This document shows, piece after piece, positions 33,010-42,069 of a stretch of DNA of 64,000 nt (its first letter is position 1; each line of letters opens with the position of its first letter). The notes below the pieces were generated by a model that had not been told where the DNA came from, did no database searches, and saw nothing but the letters and a program-made list of their open reading frames with translations. The DNA comes from Paenibacillus donghaensis (GTDB taxonomy: Bacteria; Bacillota; Bacilli; Paenibacillales; Paenibacillaceae), in NCBI RefSeq assembly GCF_002192415.1, contig NZ_CP021780.1, positions 3,968,001-4,032,000 on the forward strand, read 5' to 3'. The position numbers were made by a program, and so were the translations under genes.

Positions 33010-33211
33010 AGGGCGGGCTGTTCCTGCGGAATGCGCAAGTGCTTAACCGCAAGGGCAGGCTGTTCCTGCGGAATGCGCAAGACCTTAAGGTCAAAAGCAG
33101 GCTGTTCCTGCGGAATGCGCGAGACCTTAAGGTCAAAAGCAGGCTGTTCCTGCGGAATGCGCGAGACCTTAAGGTCAATAGCGGGCTGTTCCTGCGGAAT
33201 GCGCGAGACCC
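33010..33211. repeat. 42-bp tandem repeat, five units
   Basis: Units share GGCTGTTCCTGCGGAATGCG followed by CAAGACCTTAAGGTCAAAA-like spacers; CTGTTCC occurs at 33018, 33060, 33102, 33144 and 33186. The frames through it (repeated LFLRNAQ) are not accepted as genes. Confidence 0.92.
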
Positions 33212-33328
33212 TATCTTTATACATACCTTATCCATAATTTTCTAAATATCAAATAAATCCCCGCAGCCTTGATGAACAAGGCTACAGGGATTTACACAAG
33301 CATTTTATAACGAAATCACTCGCTACCG

Positions 33329-36300
33329 TTATTGAGGCTCCACTCCCCATTGCAGACTGCCAGATACATAAGCAGGGGCTTCGGGACGGTCTGTATACTG
33401 GGTGGCCGTGGAGTTGAAGGAATAATCATCCGTTTGCGTGTAATTGCTCCAATCCGTTTTGGCGATGCGGGTCTGGATCTCAATACTTTGACCGGCCGCA
33501 AGGCTACCTGCCGCACTTGTGAAGCCAATGCTGGCGTACGTATCTGCCGTTGATGTGGGCGTATCCAGCTTCACGAAGGTGCCCGTAACATTCGCACTAC
33601 CCACCGTGGACCAGTCAAAAAAGACGGTTTGAGCCTTCTCGCCGTTGATGGTGTAATAGTAGCGAATGGTGACATCGGCCAGGTTCACTGCTGTGCTGCC
33701 GGTGTTCGTCAGCTTGATGCGCGGGTTCAATGTATTGGCTGTCGCTGCTATCGCTCCATTGTACATCTGAACCTTGATGCTTCCCGGCACAGCGGCAGTT
33801 GTATCCACAATCCCAATCACCAGGCTTGCCGCCGCACCGGCACTGAAGGTGAAGCTCAGATTCGTGGTACCTACCGGTCTTGCTGCCAGATAACTGCTTA
33901 GCAGCGTCACGGTGGAGCCGGATACGGTATAATCCGTACCTTCAACCAGGGTATCGGCACCATTCTTGATGCCGGCCAGCGTATTGCCGTTTAAGGTGAG
34001 CGTCACTGCTATATCCGCCTGGTTGACTGTTTTTTTGTCGAAGCTGGCGCTTGATGGGGTGATCGTGGAGTCGTTGGCGGATGAGGTCGTGTCGACAATT
34101 CCAATCACCAGGCTTGCCGCCGCACCGGCACTGAAGGTGAAGCTCAGATTCGTGGTGCCTACCGGTCTTGCTGCCAGATAACTGCTTAGCAGCGTCACGG
34201 TGGAGCCGGATACGGTATAATCCGTACCTTCAACCAGGGTATCGGCACCATTCTTGATCCCGGCCAGCGTATTGCCGTTTAAGGTGAGCGTCACTGCTAT
34301 ATCTGCCTGGTTGGCTGTTTTTTTGTCGAAGCTGGCACTTGATGGGATGATCGTGGAGTCGTTGGATTCTGGCGGTGTGCCCAGGGAGTCACCATACATA
34401 ATGCCGCGCCCGTTGGTGCCCAGATAGACACGCCCATACACCTTGGGATCACCGGTAATCGCTGAATTAATCGACGCATATTGATGCTGGTCATCGTTGA
34501 TCCGCAGCCAGCTTGCGCCGGCATCATTCGAGCGGAACACCCCGCGCACACCGTCGATGCGTGCCGTAGTATAGATAGCCATGTAGCTCTTGCCGGGCGC
34601 CGCCTTGCCGAAGCCGACAACATTGGCCTGCTCCACATTGGACAGCTTGGTGAAGCTGGCACCAGAATCCGTGGAATGCCACATGCCGTACAGCTGACCC
34701 GCCTCATCGGAGCCGCCGGCAAGCCAGATATCCCCTTCCCGGCCAGGCATCGCTTTGAAGTTTACCGAGCCCTTAAGCGGAAGTCCTGTCGCAGCGGTAG
34801 CCGCAAAGGTCGCGCCTCCATCGGTACTTAAATAGAACGTTCCTGCGGAGAACCCATAGAATTTGTTCTTGTTCGCCCGGTCGGAAGCCACCTCCGCTTG
34901 CAGCGGCAGACCCGTGCTGGCCGTCCAGGAATTGCCGCCTGTCTTCGAATAATAGACACCCGAGTCCGGCAGACTCCACACTATCGAGCTGCCATCGGCT
35001 GCGAGTGCTACCGTTCCGCCGCCATTAACCGTAGACGGGCTGCCGTTAGCGGTATACCAGTTGGCCGCACTGTCATGCGACAGGCTGAAGAACTTGGCAG
35101 TAGGGTTGTTTTTATCCACAAACCCCGCCCGTACAATAAAGCCTGGGTCCAGCTCCGCATAGTCCATGCTGGCAGAGCTGATCGGATTATTATGCATTTT
35201 GGCCGGAGGTACGTCGAGATTGGTATGCCGGAAGCCGCTGACATCGGCGAGCGCACTGATCAGCGGAGGACCGGCAGGCGGACTGATGAGATCGAGCACA
35301 GCCGTCTCTTCCAGCCCTTTGGCCATAACCGACAGATTCACCTTGCCGCTGGCCGTATCCCAGTCTGTAAGATTGTTGGTTCCATAGATCGTGGCGCCTG
35401 TGCCGTACATCATCCGGTCAGAGTTGAAGGGATCGATCTCCAAATCGCCGATCATCCAGCCGAGCTTCGGTGTCATCTCCGGAGCTACAGGCTGGGCTTC
35501 AAAATCCAGCCAAGGTGCAGCGCTGATATCCAGCGTATAACGCAGCTTGCGTGTAGGGTAACCATCGAAATCCCATATCCGGCTCCAGGTCGCCCCGCCA
35601 TCAGTGCTGCGGAAGAGCTGCTCGTCCGGCCACCAGGCATTGAGCGTGGCCACTACAAGCGTATCGGGATGCTGCGCATCGACGGCCAGACCGCCGTAGC
35701 CGAAATGGTTGTCCGGACTGGAGACCGGAATCGGACTGACATTCGTCCATACTCCGGTAGAAGTATTCAGCTTCCAGACCTCACCCTCCTCCCCTCTATA
35801 GGGACCGGAGCCGTCAATATAGCTGATGTACAGATTGCCGTTCGCGGATAATACCCCGTGATGCGGGATGTACCCGCTTGGCTGTCCGGGAATGGCCGTC
35901 CAGGTCGCCCCGCCGTTGGTGCTTTTGAACAGATTATTACTCTTGTCTCCTACACCGGCATAAATCGTCTGCGTTGCCTGACCCGCTGTACCGGTTGACT
36001 TATCGAAGGTAATCCAGGATAAGCCCAGGATATCACCCTGATATGAATCTCCAGGTACTTCAGCATAGGTTCCGGGATTCGGAAAGCTGGTTACCTTGGC
36101 CCACGTGGCACCATAGTCACTGCTCTTCCATAACCCATTGCCGCTGCGGGCACCAAAATAGAGAATATTATTGCGGTTCGGATCAATCGCCAGACGTTCG
36201 CCCATGGAGCGGCCGGGCATATTTCCGCCCACCTTGAACGGAAGCGGAGTCACCTGCCACGTATCTCCTCTATCGGCAGAACGCATAATCTGTCCGTTGT

Positions 36301-36685
36301 GGGGGTCCCAGTCATTGGTGTACGTTCCGGTAGCCATATATACACGGTTCGGATCTACGGGATCAGTGGCGAGCGCATCCACCCCGTTCTTGTTCCAGTC
36401 CTCGTAGCCGACCGAATCTGTCAGCGGAATCCAGCTGCTGTCAGCGGGATTCCAGCGGTAAGCACCGCCGATATCCGTACGGGCATAGATCAGATCCGGT
36501 TCCGTCTCATTAAAAATAATCCCCGGCACAAAGCCGCCCCCACCGCCGGTAACCACACTTTTCCACTGATAAGCTTCACTGGCTGCCGCGTCAGCGGTAT
36601 GGGGCGCAGTGATCATCGATGAGGGCACAATAAGGGCTGCTGCCAGCAGCATAAAACACCATTTACTCTTCGCTTTCCTGAACAT
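33329..36685 (-). CDS. Secreted xyloglucanase, GH74-X2-X2-CBM3
   Basis: 1118 residues. A signal peptide (about 1-35) precedes a GH74 double beta-propeller (about 40-760) with RTDIGGAYRW (candidate catalytic Asp 71) and many sialidase-like SxDxGxxW repeats (SADRGDTW, SSDYGATW, STDGGATW, SNDAGASW). Two X2 modules follow (about 775-955), starting NDSTIIPSSASF and NDSTITPSSASF, with nearly identical sequence. The C-terminal CBM3 (about 965-1118) has VQMYNGAIAATANTLNPRIK and SLAAGQSIEIQTRIAK. It hydrolyses xyloglucan outside the cell and binds cellulose. It is monocistronic and flanked by two copies of a composite repeat in direct orientation. Confidence 0.95.
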   Translation of the reverse strand: MFRKAKSKWCFMLLAAALIVPSSMITAPHTADAAASEAYQWKSVVTGGGGGFVPGIIFNETEPDLIYARTDIGGAYRWNPADSSWIPLTDSVGYEDWNKNGVDALATDPVDPNRVYMATGTYTNDWDPHNGQIMRSADRGDTWQVTPLPFKVGGNMPGRSMGERLAIDPNRNNILYFGARSGNGLWKSSDYGATWAKVTSFPNPGTYAEVPGDSYQGDILGLSWITFDKSTGTAGQATQTIYAGVGDKSNNLFKSTNGGATWTAIPGQPSGYIPHHGVLSANGNLYISYIDGSGPYRGEEGEVWKLNTSTGVWTNVSPIPVSSPDNHFGYGGLAVDAQHPDTLVVATLNAWWPDEQLFRSTDGGATWSRIWDFDGYPTRKLRYTLDISAAPWLDFEAQPVAPEMTPKLGWMIGDLEIDPFNSDRMMYGTGATIYGTNNLTDWDTASGKVNLSVMAKGLEETAVLDLISPPAGPPLISALADVSGFRHTNLDVPPAKMHNNPISSASMDYAELDPGFIVRAGFVDKNNPTAKFFSLSHDSAANWYTANGSPSTVNGGGTVALAADGSSIVWSLPDSGVYYSKTGGNSWTASTGLPLQAEVASDRANKNKFYGFSAGTFYLSTDGGATFAATAATGLPLKGSVNFKAMPGREGDIWLAGGSDEAGQLYGMWHSTDSGASFTKLSNVEQANVVGFGKAAPGKSYMAIYTTARIDGVRGVFRSNDAGASWLRINDDQHQYASINSAITGDPKVYGRVYLGTNGRGIMYGDSLGTPPESNDSTIIPSSASFDKKTANQADIAVTLTLNGNTLAGIKNGADTLVEGTDYTVSGSTVTLLSSYLAARPVGTTNLSFTFSAGAAASLVIGIVDTTSSANDSTITPSSASFDKKTVNQADIAVTLTLNGNTLAGIKNGADTLVEGTDYTVSGSTVTLLSSYLAARPVGTTNLSFTFSAGAAASLVIGIVDTTAAVPGSIKVQMYNGAIAATANTLNPRIKLTNTGSTAVNLADVTIRYYYTINGEKAQTVFFDWSTVGSANVTGTFVKLDTPTSTADTYASIGFTSAAGSLAAGQSIEIQTRIAKTDWSNYTQTDDYSFNSTATQYTDRPEAPAYVSGSLQWGVEPQ

Positions 36686-36960
36686 TAGAAAACCTCCTTC
36701 AATTTGGGTTCTCGTGTACTTCCAGTCCGGCCTCTAGCGGCTTCACCTCAGCTCAGGTAATGAGTAAACTACATAACTCACCTCTTCTCCATGTGGTGCA
36801 ATACTGGCACTCGTGAGGCCGTCTATAAAAAAGCATAAGGAGTCTCAGGATGCTTCAGCCCCTTGAATACGCTTACAGTAAACCGGTAAAATATGAAACT
36901 ATGGAAATATATCCCTATTACAGAATAACAATAATTCCAATAAAAGTAAACCAAAAACTG

Positions 36961-37150
36961 TTCGATCCCTCCCAAACCCTCCCTTCCAAGGGAGGGCCCC
37001 AAAGGGTTGCACCCTCTGGACACCGGCAAGTTTGGCGAATGAGTCTGGCGGTACGGTGATTAGGAGGCTGGGCGGGTGGACCGCTTATCCCTACGGGACC
37101 GCTTGGACGTCGCCGGGCTGGCCCGCTATCCCTGCCGGGATGCGCGCGCC
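36961..37150. repeat. Composite hairpin repeat, copy 2
   Basis: Starts TTCGATCCCTCCCAAACCCT and follows copy 1 (32807) closely through CTTCCAAGGGAGGGCCCCA, TTTGGCGAATGAGT and GGTGGACCGCTTATCCCT. Same orientation as copy 1, 4154 bases downstream. The gap between the xyloglucanase start and this repeat (36686-36960) holds nothing else that I recognise. Confidence 0.85.
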
Positions 37151-37159
37151 GGGGCTAAG

Positions 37160-37450
37160 GTCAAAGGCGGGCTGTTCCTACGGAATGCGCAAGACCTCGA
37201 CGGCAAGGGCGGGCTGTTCCTGCGGAATGCGCAAGACCTTAACGGCAAAGACGGCTGTTCCTGCGGAATGCGCAAGAGCCTAAGGGCAAAGGGCCGGCTG
37301 TTCCTACGGAATGCGCAAGAGCCTAAGAGCAAAGGGCCGGCTGTTCCTGCGGAATGCGCAAGACCTCGACGGCAAGGGCGGGCTGTTCCTGCGGAATGCG
37401 CAAGAGCCTAAGGGCAAAGGGCCGGCTGTTCCTGCGGAATGCGCAAGACC
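37160..37450. repeat. 42/43-bp tandem repeat, seven units
   Basis: GGCTGTTCCTGCGGAATGCG units at about 37172, 37214, 37255, 37298, 37341, 37383 and 37426, spacing 41-43. Same unit as the array at 33010 but with more spacer variation (AAGGGC, CTCGACGGC, GCCTAAG). Confidence 0.92.
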
Positions 37451-37493
37451 ACCTTTTCCACAACAACAAGAAATCATAGTTTCTAACAAAAAA

Positions 37494-37542
37494 AGTTTTC
37501 ATGTTGCTCTGTACACTAGCTGTACAGAGCAACATGAAAACT
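37494..37542 (-). terminator. Very long rho-independent terminator
   Basis: On the minus strand a perfect 22-base stem (AGTTTTCATGTTGCTCTGTA plus CA, and its complement) with a five-base loop, followed by seven T. It lies 18 bases beyond the stop of the hypothetical gene at 37561. Confidence 0.92.
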
Positions 37543-37560
37543 ATGGAATGACCAGCAACT

Positions 37561-38358
37561 CTATTGATTAGACTTGAACAAAAACTGCAGCCGTTCCTCT
37601 GAATAACCGTCTTCCCCCCGCCAATTGGCTACGGAGTTGAAATCACTATTACCACCGCGTCCCTGACGGGGCTCGTCCTGCGGTACCAGCAGACCGGCAT
37701 ATCCCCAAATTTCCATGACCACATCACGTTCGTATTTATTGGAAGGGAATATATCTTTCCAGCGTTTCTCCAGCTGCCGCGCCCCATCCTTGCTGCCGCA
37801 TAGCTTGATGGCTTCAACCATATGCTCCAGAATCTCCAGATCCTGCGGGGTAACCTCCAGCTCCCCTTCCCGGCTGAGCAGCTCCAGGTCGAGCCAGCAA
37901 TAGAGCAGGTTGTTCAGGCGTATCCCGCCCCATCTGATCCGCTCGAAATTCAACACATTAAGGTCCTCGTTTATGTACTGTTGATCGGACATCAGCCGTC
38001 TGCCATCACAGGGGGCGCAGCTGCTGTACATCGGCTGTTCTGCCGCAGGCTGCGCGTAGGCATGCGCAGGCAGCTGCGAGGTCAAGGCCCAGCTGGACAA
38101 GGCGCTCCGCAGATGAACCTTTCTGGTCGAAAGACTGTGCAGAAAGGCCGTCACCACTTTTTCCTTGGTGATGCTGCGGCTGTGCAGCACCTGCAGCTTG
38201 TCCACAATCTCGTCGTGCGTAATGGTTAAGGGATCGAACATCAGACCTTTGCTCTTGGCATAGTCGAATTCGTCACCGGAAAAAGGTCCGAAAGTCCCCT
38301 TCCATCCGCTTGCGGTCCAGAAGGCTTTTTGCAGTATGGTTTGGGCTTTTTTGTCCAT
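37561..38358 (-). CDS. Hypothetical protein with CxxC motif
   Basis: The ATG at 38358 (MDKKAQTILQKAFWTASGWKG) is preferred over 38385 because GGAGAGAGGATAGTGG lies directly upstream. About 265 residues, soluble, with a CAPCDGRR knuckle near residue 118, then ERIRWGGIRLNNLLYCWLDL and a helical region. I do not recognise the family. It ends with an unusually strong terminator, so it is a real transcription unit. The neighbouring RNA-ligase-like gene reads the same way 217 bases upstream; a functional link is possible but unproven. Confidence 0.65.
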   Translation of the reverse strand: MDKKAQTILQKAFWTASGWKGTFGPFSGDEFDYAKSKGLMFDPLTITHDEIVDKLQVLHSRSITKEKVVTAFLHSLSTRKVHLRSALSSWALTSQLPAHAYAQPAAEQPMYSSCAPCDGRRLMSDQQYINEDLNVLNFERIRWGGIRLNNLLYCWLDLELLSREGELEVTPQDLEILEHMVEAIKLCGSKDGARQLEKRWKDIFPSNKYERDVVMEIWGYAGLLVPQDEPRQGRGGNSDFNSVANWRGEDGYSEERLQFLFKSNQ

Positions 38359-38574
38359 TCCCACTATCCTCTCTCCTGATATCATCTGAAATTTACTACA
38401 GTTAGCTCAATGTTCTCTTCCAACGACTGTGATCCGTCTGCTCTCACCAGCTTCCATCCAAGGTCACGGCAGTGCTGGCTAATGAACTCAGCAAAACCGG
38501 TCTGCAGGCTAGGACAGGATATCGCACAGAATCAGCCTAAACATGTTCGAAACCTTGGCTCTCCATAGCCCCTC

Positions 38575-39351
38575 TCACTTTCTAAATGTCCGCTCATAAT
38601 CCTCAATCCGCAGCTTGCGGATGAGCTTACGGTCAGCGGTGCGGGCAATTATACCTTCTGCTCTGCCGGAAGCGTCGAGGCCTGCACGGGTCTGGGTATA
38701 AGACTCCAGCAGAGCATATGCCTCATGCAGGGTCAGCGGAAATTCATTGCCCGGAAGCTGACCCAGCAAAGGTGCGGCTTCCAGCTCAAGCCGTTTGAGC
38801 GTGGCCTGCTTCTCTTCCTCTGCCTCAAAAGGCTGATTGCCTTGTTCGCGCCACTCCGCGATTTGCTCCTGCGGCATGGCCATGAGTTGTTCCCACTCAA
38901 GCTTATTCAGAGAGAACATATCAAATACAGCGTATCCTTGAGTTTTAGTGGCGGTATAGTTCTTGGCCGCTTTGGTTTTGCCGCCATAGGATTCCTGGTA
39001 GATTACGGTTAACGCCCAGTCTCCCTCAGTGGCAATCGTATCGCAGAGCCGCTCGGCGAGTGGCTTCAGAAATTCAGCGATGAATCCATACGGGTTGCCG
39101 ATCCGGTCGCCTTTGGCGTACAGCAGCTCCTCACGGGAACCGATCACATAATCCACTTCGCCGGCATCATTCCGAAAAAATACCATCCGCGCGTTCTCAC
39201 CATCCACCTTCTCATATAGATACACCGCTGCAGCATCAGCGAATCCTTGCGACTCCGCCAACTCTTCCATTAAACGGCCCCGTTCCCCCAGCCGATGGTA
39301 GGTTAGAATACTGGGATATTTCGTCAATGAGTTCAGCTTCTTGAATTCCAT
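38575..39351 (-). CDS. RNA ligase family protein (Rnl2-like nucleotidyltransferase)
   Basis: 258 residues with the ordered motifs of covalent nucleotidyltransferases: I YEKVDGENARMVF (KxDG, nucleophile Lys near residue 48), then YVIGSREELLY (motif III-like region), IIIa GYAVFDMF (about 140), IV AEGIIART (about 233) and V KLIRKLRIEDYERT near the end. This is the RNA_ligase (PF09414) layout; the enzyme would adenylate itself and seal or repair RNA ends. The C-terminus is short, with no extra domain. GGGAGTGGAAGAGG precedes the ATG. No RtcB, kinase-phosphatase or tRNA-repair partner is adjacent, so its substrate is unknown. Confidence 0.82.
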   Translation of the reverse strand: MEFKKLNSLTKYPSILTYHRLGERGRLMEELAESQGFADAAAVYLYEKVDGENARMVFFRNDAGEVDYVIGSREELLYAKGDRIGNPYGFIAEFLKPLAERLCDTIATEGDWALTVIYQESYGGKTKAAKNYTATKTQGYAVFDMFSLNKLEWEQLMAMPQEQIAEWREQGNQPFEAEEEKQATLKRLELEAAPLLGQLPGNEFPLTLHEAYALLESYTQTRAGLDASGRAEGIIARTADRKLIRKLRIEDYERTFRK

Positions 39352-39577
39352 CCTCTTCCACTCCCTTTGTAAATATCATACTATACTGGCAGACCCTGAT
39401 TCCAGCTGAGGGACCAGTCTGCAAGCATCAGAGTTGTAATAAGCAAACCGTCTTTGCGCGCGAAAAACACCCCACACCAAGCTCCGGCCCAAACTTGGCC
39501 TTATCGAGCTTAACTTGTGAGGTGTTGCTAGTGAGGAGAAGGATTGGGCGGGAATTGCGCCAGCATCCGGCAGCTTT

Positions 39578-39592
39578 CAGAGGCCTTTTTGC
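39578..39592. repeat. Single truncated unit of the CAGAGGCCTTTTTGC palindrome
   Basis: CAGAGGCCTTTTTGC directly follows the cheA stop codon. It is the left part of the hairpin motif of the 4303-4616 array, again at the 3' end of a gene. The adjoining gap (39352-39577) contains an imperfect ACACC...GGTGT stem and nothing else recognised. Confidence 0.6.
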
Positions 39593-41602
39593 TTAATGTC
39601 CGACCAGATAAGACGCATCCAGAATGACTGCGACCCGCCCATTTCCGAGAATGGTTGCCCCTGATAGCTGGTTCATCGCGCCCAGGTAACTGCCAAGTGT
39701 CTTGATCACTACCTCCTGATTGCCGATGATTTCATCTACCGCAAAAGCGGCCGTCCGATCCACGGAGCGGACAATCACCAGCGGAATGGTTCTGCTGCTG
39801 CGCTCAACCCGCGGGTAATGCAGCTTGTCGCGCAGCCAGGTGAACGGCACAATTCTGCCATGGTTGAAGATGGCCTGCTCTCCCTGGATATTCTGCACAT
39901 CCTCGGGAGCGATCCGTACAATCTCGGCCACGTTGTACATCGGAATAATCAGTACCCGGCCTGACACGCGAACCAGCAGACCCTTAATAATCGCCAGGGT
40001 CAGCGGCAAGCGGATGGTGAATCGTGTGCCAACGCCGGGTTCAGTGTCGATATCGATAATCCCGTTCAGCCGCCCGATCTGGCTGCGGACGATATCCATC
40101 CCCACGCCGCGTCCGGAGACGTCACTTACACTAGAAGCGGTCGAAAACCCCGGCTCAAAGATCAAATGTACGGCTTCCTGCGGCGTCATGCGCTGCGCCT
40201 GCTCCTCTGTGATGATGCCTTTGCCCAGAGCTGAAGCCAGGATCCGGTCGGCATGAATGCCTTGGCCGTCATCCTCGAAACGGATCACCACGTGGTTCTC
40301 CTCATGGTACGAGGTTAGGGTTATCCGCCCTTTCTCCGGCTTGCCGCAAGCGGCCCGCTCCTCCGGGTTCTCGATCCCGTGATCGGCACTGTTGCGGATC
40401 AGATGAATCAGCGGATCACTCAGTTCCTCGATAATCATCCGGTCCAGCTCGGTTTCCCCGCCTTGTACCACCAGCTCAAGATCCTTGCCAAGCTTCTGCG
40501 ACAGGTCTCGGACCAGGCGCGGGAAACGGCTGAACAACTGGTCGATCGGCAGCATCCGTGTCTTCATGACCCCTTCCTGCAGCTCCTTGATCACCCGGCC
40601 CATATGGTCGGATACCCCGCTGATGCTCTGCATCGCCTTGATCGGGTCCTTCCGCAAGCCGGAAGCATTCAGATCTGCCAGTGAGGTCTGGTCAATCAGC
40701 AGCTCCCCCACCAGATTCATCAGGTGGTCAAGGCGCTCCACACTGACCCGCACCGTAGGTTGGCTGCCTTTGGCCCGTTCTTCAGAAGGCGGGGCTGGGG
40801 GCACAGCTTCTGTAGAAGCTCCTGGTGAAAGCTCCAGCGCAGCAGCGGACTGCTGAGAACCCCTGGACATCGCCGGCACAAACGGATGAATCTGCAAGGT
40901 CTGTACATCCGAATCCCCTTCCAGCTGATCCTGTATCCACTGCAGCTCCTTCAGGGTTGCGGCCACCACTGTAAAGCTCTGGTACAGCTCATCTTCATCG
41001 CCCGCTGTCAGTGCTCCGCTTAATGAAGCTGAGATGACTGTTCCACAGAGATCCTCTATCCGCTGCAGCAGAATGTGGTACCTGGCCGCCTTCATCTGGC
41101 AGTCATCCTTTAAGCCTACAAGGATAGTCATCAATTGATAGCCTGCCTCGGCAGCCTCCTCCGCCTGGAGCGCCTGCAGCGTATCCAGCACAGGCACGGG
41201 CGGCGGCTCTTCAGCGTTGCCGGATGGCTTGCCGATCGTCGCCTTGATCTGTGCTACGGAAGCACTGCAGTCTGCGTAAGCTTCCCCGCTGATATACTGG
41301 TCCCGCAACAGCTTCATGTCATCCAGCGCTCCAAACAGGGTATCGATCAGGGACGAAGTAATCTCCGGTTTCTTCTCCCGCACCCATTCCAGCGCGTATT
41401 CCAGCTCATGGGTGAGATCGCTCATCTCCCGGAAAGCCATTGTCGAGGACGAGCCTTTAATGGTATGGGCCGCACGGAACAGAATCTGAATCAGTTCAGG
41501 AGAAGGCGCGCGTTCCAAGCTGAGCAGCGACTGGTCCATCCGCTCCAGCTGGTCGTTAAGCTCCTCGATAAAAATATCACGGTAGGCCGATAAGTCCATC
41601 AT
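39593..41602 (-). CDS. cheA: Chemotaxis histidine kinase CheA
   Basis: 669 residues. P1 HPt has ILFRAAHTIKGSSSTMAF, with phospho-His near residue 46. A P2-like region (about 135-235) and a Pro/Ala linker follow, then the P3 dimerisation helices (about 285-345, VERLDHLMNLVGELLIDQ). The P4 ATPase has an N box HLIRNSADHGIENP, G1 FEDDGQGIH and G2 GRGVGMDIV. The P5 CheW-like domain is at about 535-665. It phosphorylates CheY/CheB in response to receptors. Start ATG at 41602 follows cheW by 17 bases; mcp-cheW-cheA form one operon. No cheY, cheB or cheR lies in the window, so it is either an accessory array or uses distant partners. Confidence 0.95.
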   Translation of the reverse strand: MMDLSAYRDIFIEELNDQLERMDQSLLSLERAPSPELIQILFRAAHTIKGSSSTMAFREMSDLTHELEYALEWVREKKPEITSSLIDTLFGALDDMKLLRDQYISGEAYADCSASVAQIKATIGKPSGNAEEPPPVPVLDTLQALQAEEAAEAGYQLMTILVGLKDDCQMKAARYHILLQRIEDLCGTVISASLSGALTAGDEDELYQSFTVVAATLKELQWIQDQLEGDSDVQTLQIHPFVPAMSRGSQQSAAALELSPGASTEAVPPAPPSEERAKGSQPTVRVSVERLDHLMNLVGELLIDQTSLADLNASGLRKDPIKAMQSISGVSDHMGRVIKELQEGVMKTRMLPIDQLFSRFPRLVRDLSQKLGKDLELVVQGGETELDRMIIEELSDPLIHLIRNSADHGIENPEERAACGKPEKGRITLTSYHEENHVVIRFEDDGQGIHADRILASALGKGIITEEQAQRMTPQEAVHLIFEPGFSTASSVSDVSGRGVGMDIVRSQIGRLNGIIDIDTEPGVGTRFTIRLPLTLAIIKGLLVRVSGRVLIIPMYNVAEIVRIAPEDVQNIQGEQAIFNHGRIVPFTWLRDKLHYPRVERSSRTIPLVIVRSVDRTAAFAVDEIIGNQEVVIKTLGSYLGAMNQLSGATILGNGRVAVILDASYLVGH

Positions 41603-41619
41603 ACGTTATTGTCCCCCTC

Positions 41620-42045
41620 CTACCCGCCGAGAATTTCCTCTAGCTTCAGAATACCGACCAGTTGGTCTCCGCGTTGCCCAATTCCGAGGAACACGCCTTC
41701 ACGGCCACGGCCTTGTCCGCCTGACGGGGGGTGGATCTCCTCATACGTTGTCACTTTATTCACCTTGTCTACAATCAGCCCCACGAATTCTTCGCGGTAA
41801 CGGACCACAATAATCCGGGTAGCCTTCGTGTAGGGCTCATCCGCCATGCCTAACAGATTACGCAGGCTCACCACGCTGACTACCTTGCCGCGCAGATTGA
41901 TTACACCCTTCACTTCATTTCTGCTGAAGGGGATGTCGGTAATGCTGAGCATTTTGATAATCTCATGAATTTCTTCAATCCGGATGGCGCAGGTCTCGGC
42001 ACCTACGGCAAGTTCAATATATTGATCTTTCTGCAAGGAGGACAT
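41620..42045 (-). CDS. cheW: Chemotaxis coupling protein CheW
   Basis: 141 residues, single CheW domain: YIELAVGAETCAIRIEEIHE, DIPFSRNEVKGVINLRGKVV and IIVVRYREEFVGLIVDKVNK. It couples the receptor to CheA. It lies between mcp (24-base gap) and cheA (17-base gap) in the same direction; a GCAAGGAGG-type ribosome site lies at the expected distance. Confidence 0.95.
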   Translation of the reverse strand: MSSLQKDQYIELAVGAETCAIRIEEIHEIIKMLSITDIPFSRNEVKGVINLRGKVVSVVSLRNLLGMADEPYTKATRIIVVRYREEFVGLIVDKVNKVTTYEEIHPPSGGQGRGREGVFLGIGQRGDQLVGILKLEEILGG

Positions 42046-42069
42046 ACCTTCACCTTCAGTCTCTTATGA

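Noticed and set aside
32906..33245. LFLRNAQ-repeat proteins over the 42-bp arrays (also at 37076-37571)
   Set aside because: Same reason: 42-bp period, open frames on both strands, no initiation signals, and two intergenic copies of the repeat.
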